From NCBI RefSeq assembly GCF_001677885.1, contig NZ_LOCQ01000058.1, positions 248,001 through 312,000 of the forward strand: a DNA stretch of 64,000 nt. The letters are read 5' to 3'. The notes under the pieces are model-generated. The model saw only the letters and a list, made by a program, of their open reading frames with translations, was not told the origin of the DNA and ran no database searches. Positions 41,800 to 49,632 of this stretch are shown piece by piece. The translations under genes were made by a program, and so were the position numbers. The stretch comes from Janthinobacterium psychrotolerans. GTDB lineage: Bacteria; Pseudomonadota; Gammaproteobacteria; Burkholderiales; Burkholderiaceae_D. The number at the start of each line of letters is the position of its first letter. Position 1 is the stretch's first letter.

Positions 41800-42228
41800 C
41801 TATCGTCCCGAGCGCACCTCCTTGACAGCGGCCGCCACATCGGCCGCCAGTTCGCCGATGTCCTTGTCGCGGCGGCGGTCGAACCAGCGCACACACGCCC
41901 CCAGCACCCACCAGGCTGGCAAACCGATGGCCGCCATCAGTGGCGCGGCGATGAACAGGAAGCCGGTGGCCGGATCGCAGCCATACAGTACGGCCACCGC
42001 ATTGGCGCTGTCGAACAGGCCGGGCCACCAGGACAACACGGCCGCCACCAGCACCGGCCCGGCAAAGGTGGCGATAATGATGCTGGAGCAGATACGGATG
42101 ATGGCCTCCTTCATCGAACGTGGCCACATGACCATAAAGCTGAGCAAGGTGGCCAGCAAGGCGGCCAGAAGAGGCAGACCCAGCAGCTTGATCCAGGTGG
42201 CGCCGGCGGCGCTGATGTCGAAATTCAT
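41800..42228 (-). CDS. Small polytopic membrane protein, holin-like
   Basis: 142 residues with three to four hydrophobic segments (about 13-33, 42-66, 85-112) and a charged C-terminal tail (RWFDRRRDKDIGELAADVAAAVKEVRSGR). Size and layout resemble phage holins, and it lies beside a helix-turn-helix protein and an S24 repressor. No conclusive holin motif is visible, so it may be another small membrane protein. Follows the 42256-42678 gene by 27 bp on the same strand. Confidence 0.5.
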   Translation of the reverse strand: MNFDISAAGATWIKLLGLPLLAALLATLLSFMVMWPRSMKEAIIRICSSIIIATFAGPVLVAAVLSWWPGLFDSANAVAVLYGCDPATGFLFIAAPLMAAIGLPAWWVLGACVRWFDRRRDKDIGELAADVAAAVKEVRSGR

Positions 42229-42255
42229 GATGCGCGTTTCTCGTCGTGAGGCGCC

Positions 42256-42678
42256 TTAAGCGCCGTGGTGATTGTTTGCCGGCCCGAACAGGGCCGCCAC
42301 CAGCGGATCGCGGCTGGCCGTGCCGCCCGGCCAGCTGGCCATGCGCCGCACCTGCGGCGGCAGCTCGGCCCAGGCTTCGTCTTCGCCGTCGGCCTCGCCC
42401 GGGGCGTACAGGGCCGGCCGCTGGCGCCCCGGCTCGGTGCAATGGCGCTGCGCCAGGTGGATCAGGCCGGCGCCGCACATATGGCGCAGGTAGCGGCTCA
42501 TGGTGCCGGCGTCCAGGCCCAGCAGGGCCGACAACTGCGCGGCGCTGGCCTGGCCATGCGCGGCGATATGCTGCGCGATATGGGCAATATGCAGCTGCGA
42601 CTTCTTGCTGCGCCCCAGGATCCTGCGCCCTGTTTGCGGCGGCGCGCTGCTGCTCACCACGTGACTGCTGTTCCACAT
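42256..42678 (-). CDS. Winged-helix DNA-binding protein, phage-like
   Basis: 140 residues. A helix-turn-helix region lies about 25-75 (KSQLHIAHIAQHIAAHGQASAAQLSALLGLDAGTMSRYLRHMCGAGLIHLAQ), MarR/ArsR-like in pattern, followed by a disordered acidic tail. AGGAGG six bases ahead favours the ATG at 42678 over that at 42684. Divergent from the S24 repressor, with two operator-like sites between them. Likely a phage-derived transcription factor, in a role resembling cro. Confidence 0.6.
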   Translation of the reverse strand: MWNSSHVVSSSAPPQTGRRILGRSKKSQLHIAHIAQHIAAHGQASAAQLSALLGLDAGTMSRYLRHMCGAGLIHLAQRHCTEPGRQRPALYAPGEADGEDEAWAELPPQVRRMASWPGGTASRDPLVAALFGPANNHHGA

Positions 42679-42745
42679 CTCCATCCTCCTGTACCGGCCT
42701 GCCGGGCAATGCTGTGTGCAAATTTGCGACAAGCAACAGGTGGAC

Positions 42746-42799
42746 TTTATCAATCGCTAATGTTAAAGTCAAGCATTTGGTAATTTATCAAACGGTAAA
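42746..42799. promoter_or_regulatory. Two operator-like sites in the divergent control region
   Basis: TTTATC-AATC-GCTAAT (42746-42761) and TTTATC-AAAC-GGTAAA (42784-42799) are imperfect palindromes of the pattern TTTATC-N4-GNTAAA, 38 bp apart centre to centre. A third, perfect copy is at 43546-43561. The first overlaps the -10 of a leftward promoter (minus strand TTGACT, 17 bases, TAAAGT) for the 42256-42678 gene. The S24 repressor is the expected ligand. Confidence 0.55.
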
Positions 42800-42824
42800 T
42801 TTCGGGTTTAATGCGGAGATGAAT

Positions 42825-43538
42825 ATGTATCAATACAGACGCGACCGATTGCTGGCACTGATCAGCGAGCGCTATGAACACACGCGCAAGAAAATTTCCG
42901 ATGCCAGCGGCTGGAGCGAGGCGCGCATCTCGCAGATCCTCTCGCCCACCTACCGCGACGGGCGCGCCTTCAGCGAAAAAATCGCGCGCAAGCTGGAAGC
43001 CGATTTGCAGCTCGACAGCATGTATTTCGACCAGGGTGGCGCGCCCGACCAGGCGGCCATGGCGGCGCGCGCGCTGGCCGGGGTCAAGGCGGTGTTCGTC
43101 AATGATGGCGATGACGAGCGTTTCTACGATATCCGCAAGGTGAAATTGCGCTTGTCGGCCGGCATCACCGGCTTTGCGGTGGAGCCGGAAACGCATGACG
43201 GCAGCACCATCAGCGTGCCGCGCGGCTGGGTCGACCGCAACGGCTACCACCCTGAAAAACTGGTGGCGATCAAGGTCAAGGGCGAGAGCATGGAACCGGC
43301 CCTGTATGAAGACGACGTGGTGATCATCAACACGGCCGATATCCGCCCCATCGACGGCGTGGTGTACGCCATCAATTACGAGGGCGAGCCGGTGGTCAAG
43401 CGGCTGGCGCGCGATATCGGCGAATGGTGGCTGACGTCGGACAATCCCGACCAGCGCAAATACCATCGCAAGATGTGCCGCGGCAAGGAATGCATTATCG
43501 TCGGACGCGTGGTGCGCAAGGAAAGCGAGCGCATTTGA
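42825..43538 (+). CDS. S24-family (LexA/CI-like) phage-type repressor
   Basis: 237 residues. N-terminal helix-turn-helix (KKISDASGWSEARISQIL, about 20-40). The C-terminal S24 domain has the serine S155 (VKGESMEPALYEDD) and lysine K192 (GEPVVKRLA) of the self-cleavage dyad. GGAG six bases upstream favours the ATG at 42825 over 42819. Likely represses the divergent gene and itself and is released by RecA-stimulated cleavage during DNA damage. The long open frame back to 42246 is not protein-like. Confidence 0.87.
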   Translation: MYQYRRDRLLALISERYEHTRKKISDASGWSEARISQILSPTYRDGRAFSEKIARKLEADLQLDSMYFDQGGAPDQAAMAARALAGVKAVFVNDGDDERFYDIRKVKLRLSAGITGFAVEPETHDGSTISVPRGWVDRNGYHPEKLVAIKVKGESMEPALYEDDVVIINTADIRPIDGVVYAINYEGEPVVKRLARDIGEWWLTSDNPDQRKYHRKMCRGKECIIVGRVVRKESERI

Positions 43539-43568
43539 ACCAAGGTTTATCGAATGATAAACCTTGGT
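43539..43568. terminator. Perfect 13-bp hairpin with operator-like core
   Basis: ACCAAGGTTTATC and GATAAACCTTGGT pair perfectly around GAAT, directly after the repressor stop and between two convergent genes. No T run, so a bidirectional hairpin stop is possible. Its core TTTATC-GAAT-GATAAA is also the best copy of the repressor's putative operator. Confidence 0.55.
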
Positions 43569-43577
43569 CCAGATTGC

Positions 43578-45464
43578 TCAAGCCAGCGCTGCCTTGATAT
43601 ATTGAAGCGACGCCGGATCTTCGATCGAGGTCAGGTCGCCCGGACTGCGTCCTTCGCAAATGGCCTGGATCGAGCGGCGCAGCAGCTTGCCCGAGCGCGT
43701 CTTCGGCAATTGCGGTACGAACAGCACGCGCGCTGGCCTGGCCACGGCGCCCAGCTGGCGGTCGACCACGGCCATCACCTCGCGCTCGAGCAGCGCCCTG
43801 CCCTCGGTGCTTTCCGCCGGCCGCGCGTCTTTCAGGATCACGAAGGCCATCGCCACCTGGCCCTTGAGTTTGTCTTCCATGCCGACCACCGCCACTTCGG
43901 ACACATTCGGGTGGCTGGAAATGCTCTCTTCGATTTCGCGCGTGCCCAGGCGATGGCCGGCCACATTGATCACGTCGTCGGTGCGGCCCAGGATGAAGTA
44001 ATAACCGTCGGCGTCACGCAGGCCCCAGTCGAAGGTGGAATACACCTGCTTGTCGGCGAAGGTCGACCAGTAGGTGTCGACAAAACGCTGGTCGTCGCCA
44101 TACACGGTTTGCAGACAGCCTGGCGGCAGCGGGCCTTCCAGCACCAGCACGCCCTTTTCATTCGCACCGCATTCCTCGCCGGTCGATTCATTGAGCAATT
44201 TCACCTTGTAGCCGTACATGGCCAGGCCGGGGCTGCCCAGGCGCGTGGGCGTATCGGCCACGCCCCTGGCCACCGACAATATCGGCCAGCCCGTTTCGGT
44301 CTGCCAGTAGTTGTCGATGATGTCGACCTTCAGCTCGCCGGCGATCCACTGCGAGGTGGTTTCATCGAGCGGTTCGCCGGCCAGGTACAGCGCCTTCAGG
44401 GACGACAGATCGTATTTGCGCATCAGTTCCACCGGGTGCTTGCGCAGCACGCGGATCGCGGTCGGCGCCGAGAACATGCGCGTGACCCGGTACTTTTCAA
44501 CGATGCTCCACCAGATGCCCGCATCGGGACAGACCGGCAAGCCCTCGTACAGGATGGTGGCCATGCCGGCGATCAGGGGGCCATAGACGATATACGAGTG
44601 GCCGACCACCCAGCCGATATCGGAAGTGGCGAAAAAGGTCTCGCCAGGCTTGCCGCAGAAGGTGTACTGCATCGACGAAGCCAGCGCCACCGCATAGCCG
44701 CCCACGTCGCGCTGCACGCCCTTGGGTTTGCCGGTGGTGCCCGAGGTGTACAGCACGTAGGACACCTGGTTCGATTCGAGCCAGGTGATCGGCACTTGCG
44801 CCTCGAGATGCTGTTCGCGCAGGGTGGCGTAGTCGACATCGCGCCCTTCTACGCGCTCCATAGTCACCAGGTGGCGGTCGACCAGCAGCACATGCTCGGG
44901 CTGGTGCGCGGCGATGCGGATCGCTTCGTCCAGCAGCGGCTTGTAGGCAATCGCCTTGCCGTTGCGCGAACCGGCATCGCTGGAAAACACCAGTTTCGGC
45001 TGCGCGTCGTCGATGCGGCTGGCCAGGCTGTTCGAGGCAAAGCCGCCGAACACCACCGAGTGGATGGCGCCGATGCGTGCGCAGGCCAGCATGGCGAACG
45101 CCGCTTCGGCGATCATCGGCATATAGATCAGCACGCGGTCGCCCCTGGCAACGCCCAGCGACAGCAGGATCGCCGCGCAGCGTTCCACTTCGCGCTGCAG
45201 CTCGCGGTAACTGTAGCTGCGTTCGGTATTGGTTTCGGTGGAAATGGCGATCAGCGCCGCTGCGTCGCCACGGCTGCCGACCCAGCGGTCGACGGCGTTG
45301 TGGCACAGATTGGTGGTGCCGCCGACAAACCATTTCGCGAACGGCGGGCGGCTGTCGTCCAGCACCTGGTCAAACGGCGTATGCCAGTCGATTTTTTTGG
45401 CTTCCTCGCGCCAGAACGCGTCGGGGTGGTCGATCGAGTGCTGGTAAAACTGGGCAAAACTCAT
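43578..45464 (-). CDS. prpE: Propionyl-CoA synthetase
   Basis: 628-residue acyl-CoA synthetase of the acetyl/propionyl-CoA type. Starts MSFAQFYQHSIDHPDAFW, typical of PrpE, with GGAGGAGAC upstream. AMP-forming motifs: YTSGTTGKPKG near 245, DIGWVVGHSYIVYGPL, YWQTETGWP and the C-terminal PKTRSGKLLRR with the acetylation-regulated lysine. Activates propionate to propionyl-CoA for the methylcitrate cycle encoded by the prp genes further right on the same strand, from which it is separated by an MBOAT pair. Confidence 0.92.
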   Translation of the reverse strand: MSFAQFYQHSIDHPDAFWREEAKKIDWHTPFDQVLDDSRPPFAKWFVGGTTNLCHNAVDRWVGSRGDAAALIAISTETNTERSYSYRELQREVERCAAILLSLGVARGDRVLIYMPMIAEAAFAMLACARIGAIHSVVFGGFASNSLASRIDDAQPKLVFSSDAGSRNGKAIAYKPLLDEAIRIAAHQPEHVLLVDRHLVTMERVEGRDVDYATLREQHLEAQVPITWLESNQVSYVLYTSGTTGKPKGVQRDVGGYAVALASSMQYTFCGKPGETFFATSDIGWVVGHSYIVYGPLIAGMATILYEGLPVCPDAGIWWSIVEKYRVTRMFSAPTAIRVLRKHPVELMRKYDLSSLKALYLAGEPLDETTSQWIAGELKVDIIDNYWQTETGWPILSVARGVADTPTRLGSPGLAMYGYKVKLLNESTGEECGANEKGVLVLEGPLPPGCLQTVYGDDQRFVDTYWSTFADKQVYSTFDWGLRDADGYYFILGRTDDVINVAGHRLGTREIEESISSHPNVSEVAVVGMEDKLKGQVAMAFVILKDARPAESTEGRALLEREVMAVVDRQLGAVARPARVLFVPQLPKTRSGKLLRRSIQAICEGRSPGDLTSIEDPASLQYIKAALA

Positions 45465-45492
45465 GTCTCCTCCGTGGTTTTTTATAAAGTCG

Positions 45493-46698
45493 TTACAGCG
45501 GTTTTTCGCCGCGCGGTCTGTCACGCGGGTCAAACATTTTTGTGGCGCTTGAAAATACGCCGGGCTGGGTCGCCATGCATTCCAGCCTTTCGGCCGCGAT
45601 ACGCCGGGTATTGGCCACCAGCGAGCTTGAATCGAGGCCAAGGCCAGGCTGCGACAACAGCCGCGCCAGCACCACGTCGCCCAAAGCCTTCTTGAAATGC
45701 CCCGCTTCCCAGTACCAGCGCGTGGCGGCATTCCGCTCGCCGGCGGCGGGGATGCGTTCGCAGTTGTACGTGCCAAAGCCGCTGAAGTCATGCAAGGTGA
45801 TGGCGGCGCCCGGATGGCTGGCCTCGACACCGGCAATCTCGCGCACCAGCTGTGCCTTCCATTGTTCGAACAGCGGCCACAAACCGGCCGCTTCCAGCAT
45901 CGCCAGCCACTGCGCGTGATACGGATAAATCACCAGTTTGACAGCAGCATCGCTGGCGGACGCTTGCACCAGCAAGGCACGCAATAGCTGGAAATCTTCC
46001 TGGGTCAGCGCGGTGACGGATTTTCTTTTCAGGGTGGCGGCGTTTTCGCGCGCGCGCTGCTCGAACATCTTGTGGTAACCATCAATGCGCACATGCGCGC
46101 CATAGTCGCGCAAGGGATTGAAGCCTGCGGGCGATAGGGTGGCCGCTTCAGCATCGTGCTGGATGCGCAGGGTATGGATCGCATCCCTGACGGAGGCGAG
46201 CGAAAACAGTGCGTCGAACTGCCAGGGTGCTTGCCAGTCCGGCGCGCCGGCCGGTTTTGCGCTGGCGGTGGACGGTGATGTCAACGCCAGGAAATCCATG
46301 AATTCCACGCCCAGGATGACGGTGGCGGGCTTGACGCCGGCGGCCAGCAATTGCACGAGCTGATGGTGTGAGGTACCCAGGCCCGTACCGGGGATGGCCA
46401 GGTTGTACACGGTGCCATGGGCTGCGGCAAAGGCCGGCGCGGCCGGGTCAAAACCGATCTCCGCGCGCGAATTGCCGAGGATGATGACGCGCGGACGCAG
46501 GCGCAGCGCGTGCGCCTGCTTGATCTGCACCTGGTAGCGGCTCAGGCCCGGCTTGACGGCGTTGAAGCCAGGCCGATCGACCACCCGGTACAGGCCGTAG
46601 GGATCGACAATCACCACCAGGGCGACGGTGGCCAGCACGCCGCAAGCCATGCAGGCGCACAGGGCAAGCAGAAAGCGGCGGTACTCAAAAATAGTCAT
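45493..46698 (-). CDS. Membrane-anchored SGNH/AlgX-like protein, MBOAT partner
   Basis: 401 residues. N-terminal membrane anchor (about 9-32, LLALCACMACGVLATVALVVIV), then a periplasmic domain with LGNSRAEIGFDP, similar to the first block of SGNH hydrolases and to proteins paired with AlgI-type acyltransferases, and EAGHFKKALGD near 340 that could hold the catalytic histidine. It follows the MBOAT gene by 9 bp, so the two should act together to O-acylate an extracytoplasmic polymer or glycan. Confidence 0.7.
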   Translation of the reverse strand: MTIFEYRRFLLALCACMACGVLATVALVVIVDPYGLYRVVDRPGFNAVKPGLSRYQVQIKQAHALRLRPRVIILGNSRAEIGFDPAAPAFAAAHGTVYNLAIPGTGLGTSHHQLVQLLAAGVKPATVILGVEFMDFLALTSPSTASAKPAGAPDWQAPWQFDALFSLASVRDAIHTLRIQHDAEAATLSPAGFNPLRDYGAHVRIDGYHKMFEQRARENAATLKRKSVTALTQEDFQLLRALLVQASASDAAVKLVIYPYHAQWLAMLEAAGLWPLFEQWKAQLVREIAGVEASHPGAAITLHDFSGFGTYNCERIPAAGERNAATRWYWEAGHFKKALGDVVLARLLSQPGLGLDSSSLVANTRRIAAERLECMATQPGVFSSATKMFDPRDRPRGEKPL

Positions 46699-46707
46699 CG
46701 CCGCCCC

Positions 46708-48219
46708 CTAGAACTGAAAATACAAAAATTCGGCGGGCCGGTTCAAGGACAGCATGCTGGCCAGCGCCAGGCCCGCCAGCGCCGCCGCCCAGCGCCGTGT
46801 CGGCCGCCATGCCAGGCCATTAATGACAGGTTTTGCATCGAGCGCCGGTTCGGCCAGGCACATGATCTGCTGCGTGTTCGGGCAGGCAAAGGCCAGCAGC
46901 GCGGCGATCGCTATCCACGTCCAGCTGTCGACAAAGGCCGCGCCGCCGCCGAGGTAGTACGACACATTGATCGCCGCCAGCAGCGGCTGTACCGGCGTCA
47001 GAGCCCGGGCCAGCGCATCGGGCAAGGCGATGCCATTGCCGCCATACAGGCCGCCAAGGATGGCCAGCGCGCTGGGAAGATCCGTCGCGCGAAAGAACAC
47101 CCACGCGGTGCAGACGGCCATAAAGGTGAGCGCGGTGGCGGCGATGCGCCACGCCGCCGATTGCCCGCAAAAACCGAGGCTGCGCCACGCACCATGGATG
47201 CCGAGGAATGCGCCGTGCAAGGCGCCCCAGATCAGGAAATTCCAGCCGGCGCCATGCCATAGTCCGCCCAGCACCATGGTGACCATCAGGTTCAGGTAAC
47301 GGCGCGCGCCGCCATGGCGGTTGCCGCCCAGCGGAATATACAGATAATCGCGCAGGAAACGCGACAGTGTCATGTGCCAGCGCCGCCAGAACTCGGCGAT
47401 ATTGGCCGCCTTGTAGGGCGAATCGAAGTTCAGCGGCAGCTTGACGCCGAACAGGCGCGACAGGCCGATGGCCATGTCGGAATAGCCGGAAAAATCGAAA
47501 TACAGCTGGAAGGCATAGGCCAGCACGCCGCTCCAGGCGATCAATAGCGACGGCTCGCCCGGCTGGTTGAACAAGGCGCCGGCATGGGGAGCGAGATTGT
47601 CGGCAAGCAGCACCTTCTTGGCCAGGCCGATAAAAAAGATGCTGGCGCCGACGGCGATATTTTCCTGCGACAGCCGAAACACCTTGCGATCGGCAAACTG
47701 CGGCATCATCTCCTTGTGATGCAGCACCGGCCCGGCGATCAGGTGCGGGAAATAGGTGACGAACAGCAGATAGTGGACAAAACGCCGTTCGCGCACCTGC
47801 CCCCGGTATGTATCGACCAGGAAGGCGATCTGGGTAAAGGTAAAAAACGAGATACCGACCGGCAGCATCACCTGCAGCGCGGGAACCGGCTGGGCCAGCA
47901 GCGCGGCCAGGCTGGACACAAAGAAACCCGCGTACTTGTAGTAGCCGAGCAGCGCCAGGTTGGCGCCGATGGCGGCAATGAGCAAAGCTTTGCGGCGTGC
48001 GGCCGGGCCACTGGCGAGCAAGGTCGAACAGCCGTAGTTGAAGCAGATGGAAGCGAGCAGCAGCGGCACATAGCGCAGGTCCCACCAGCCATAGAAAAAC
48101 AGCGAGGCGGCGGCCAGCCAGGCCGCCGCCAGAAAATGGCTGCGCCGGCCCAGCAGAAAGAAGCCGGCTAGCGTGACGGGCAAAAAGGCCAGCAGGAAAA
48201 TCCAGGAATTAAACAGCAT
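46708..48219 (-). CDS. MBOAT-family O-acyltransferase, AlgI-like
   Basis: 503 residues, polytopic. The N-terminus MLFNSWIFLLAFLPVTLAGFF and the core EFWRRWHMTLSRFLRDYLYIPLGGNRHG with the catalytic histidine in GGLWHGAGWNFLIWG are diagnostic of AlgI/DltB-type MBOAT proteins. It moves acyl (usually acetyl) groups across the inner membrane to a partner. The partner is the SGNH-like protein encoded just downstream. No alginate or teichoic acid genes are nearby, so the target polymer is unknown. Lies between prpF and prpE. Confidence 0.88.
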   Translation of the reverse strand: MLFNSWIFLLAFLPVTLAGFFLLGRRSHFLAAAWLAAASLFFYGWWDLRYVPLLLASICFNYGCSTLLASGPAARRKALLIAAIGANLALLGYYKYAGFFVSSLAALLAQPVPALQVMLPVGISFFTFTQIAFLVDTYRGQVRERRFVHYLLFVTYFPHLIAGPVLHHKEMMPQFADRKVFRLSQENIAVGASIFFIGLAKKVLLADNLAPHAGALFNQPGEPSLLIAWSGVLAYAFQLYFDFSGYSDMAIGLSRLFGVKLPLNFDSPYKAANIAEFWRRWHMTLSRFLRDYLYIPLGGNRHGGARRYLNLMVTMVLGGLWHGAGWNFLIWGALHGAFLGIHGAWRSLGFCGQSAAWRIAATALTFMAVCTAWVFFRATDLPSALAILGGLYGGNGIALPDALARALTPVQPLLAAINVSYYLGGGAAFVDSWTWIAIAALLAFACPNTQQIMCLAEPALDAKPVINGLAWRPTRRWAAALAGLALASMLSLNRPAEFLYFQF

Positions 48220-48333
48220 GGCGGCTCCAGGATGGATGGTAAAACACGGACTTCAAGGGTACGTCCATGCCATTTTCCTTTGCTGCCGAGCTTGCGATCC
48301 TGCAAAAAATCAAGCCTGCCGGCTATCTGTCGC

Positions 48334-49521
48334 TCACGCCTGCCCTGGCACGCGCACGTATCCTTCCATCAGCACGCGCGCACTGCGGCTCATGATGGCC
48401 TTGGTGACGCTCCACTCGCCGTCGACCTGCGCCGCCTCGGCGCCCACCATCAGGGTGCCGGACGGGTGGCCGAAGCGCACGCTGGTTTTTTCACCACCGC
48501 CGGCCGCCAGGTTGACCAGGGTGCCAGGAATCGCCGCCGCCGTGCCGATGGCCACCGCCGCCGTGCCCATCATGGCGTGATGCAGCTTGCCCATCGACAG
48601 GGCGCGCACCAGCAAGTCGATCTCTTCGGCCTTGACCTGCTTGCCGCTCGACGACACATAGCTGGCCGGCCTGGCGACAAAGGCCACCTTGGGCGTATGC
48701 TGGCGCTGCGCCGCCTGGTCCAGATGGCTGATCAGGCCCATGCGCAGGGCGCCATAGGCGCGGATGGTTTCAAAGCGGGCCAGCGCCACCGGGTCGCCAT
48801 TGATGGCGTCCTGCAGCTCGGTGCCGGTATAACCGATGGCGTCGGCGTCGACAAAGATGGTCGGGATGCCGGCGTTGATCATGGTGGCCTTCAATACGCC
48901 GATGCCGGGCACGTCAAGATCGTCAACCAGCTGGCCGGTGGGGAACATGGAGCCGCCTGCGCCCTCCTCTTCCGCCGCCGGATCGAGAAACTCGAGTTTG
49001 ACTTCGGCCGCCGGAAAGGTCACGCCATCGAGTTCGAAGTTGCCCGTTTCCTGCACTTGGCCGTTCGTCACGGGCACGTGGGCGATGATGGTCTTGCCGA
49101 TATTGGCCTGCCACACGCGCACGACCGCCACGCCATCGCGCGCAATGCGCGCCACATCGACCAGGCCATTGGCGATCGCGAACGCGCCGACGGCCGCCGA
49201 CAGATTGCCGCAGTTGCCGCTCCAGTCGACAAACGGCTTGTCGATGGCGACCTGGCCGAACAGATAATCGACGTCGTGGCCGGGCCGCTCGCTTTTCGAC
49301 AGGATCACCGTCTTGCTGGTGCTCGAGGTGGCGCCGCCCATGCCGTCGATCTGCTTGCCATACGGGTCCGGGCTGCCGATCACGCGCAGCAGCAAGGCGT
49401 CGCGCGCGGGGCCGGGCACCTGGGCGAACGCTGGCAGGTCCTGCAGGCGGAAGAACACGCCCTTGCTGGTGCCGCCACGCATATAGGTGGCGGGGATTTT
49501 GATTTGGGGTTTGTGAGCCAT
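48334..49521 (-). CDS. prpF: 2-methylaconitate cis-trans isomerase
   Basis: 395 residues. The N-terminus MAHKPQIKIPATYMRGGTSKGVFF is characteristic of PrpF, as are SGNCGNLSAAVGAFAI and GGSMFPTGQ. Isomerises the 2-methylaconitate made by AcnD so that aconitase can form 2-methylisocitrate. Lies downstream of acnD, separated by a 100-bp palindromic repeat. Confidence 0.93.
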   Translation of the reverse strand: MAHKPQIKIPATYMRGGTSKGVFFRLQDLPAFAQVPGPARDALLLRVIGSPDPYGKQIDGMGGATSSTSKTVILSKSERPGHDVDYLFGQVAIDKPFVDWSGNCGNLSAAVGAFAIANGLVDVARIARDGVAVVRVWQANIGKTIIAHVPVTNGQVQETGNFELDGVTFPAAEVKLEFLDPAAEEEGAGGSMFPTGQLVDDLDVPGIGVLKATMINAGIPTIFVDADAIGYTGTELQDAINGDPVALARFETIRAYGALRMGLISHLDQAAQRQHTPKVAFVARPASYVSSSGKQVKAEEIDLLVRALSMGKLHHAMMGTAAVAIGTAAAIPGTLVNLAAGGGEKTSVRFGHPSGTLMVGAEAAQVDGEWSVTKAIMSRSARVLMEGYVRVPGQA

Positions 49522-49532
49522 ATTATTTCCAA

Positions 49533-49632
49533 GTAGGTCGGATTAGCGCGGCAACGCCGCGCGTAATCCGACAACATTGTTGACGCTGCCGGTGTTGTCG
49601 GATTACGCGGCTTCGCCGCTAATCCGACCTAC
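49533..49632. repeat. REP/BIME-type palindromic repeat between acnD and prpF
   Basis: GTAGGTCGGATTAGCG begins the element and its complement CTAATCCGACCTAC ends it, with internal GTAATCCGACAAC / GTTGTCGGATTAC pairing. The whole 100 bp is one large inverted repeat made of two REP-like units. The final TAG of acnD is supplied by the edge of the repeat (minus strand GCG-TAG-GTC). Confidence 0.75.

Noticed and set aside
42246-42824. Upstream extension of the S24 repressor frame by about 190 codons
   Set aside because: Runs antisense through the HTH gene, is Pro/Ala/Arg-rich, and the operators and a good ribosome site lie before 42825.
49533-49632. Possible CRISPR-like or insertion-sequence repeat between acnD and prpF
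   Set aside because: It is a single two-unit palindrome without spacers or a transposase gene; a REP/BIME element explains it.
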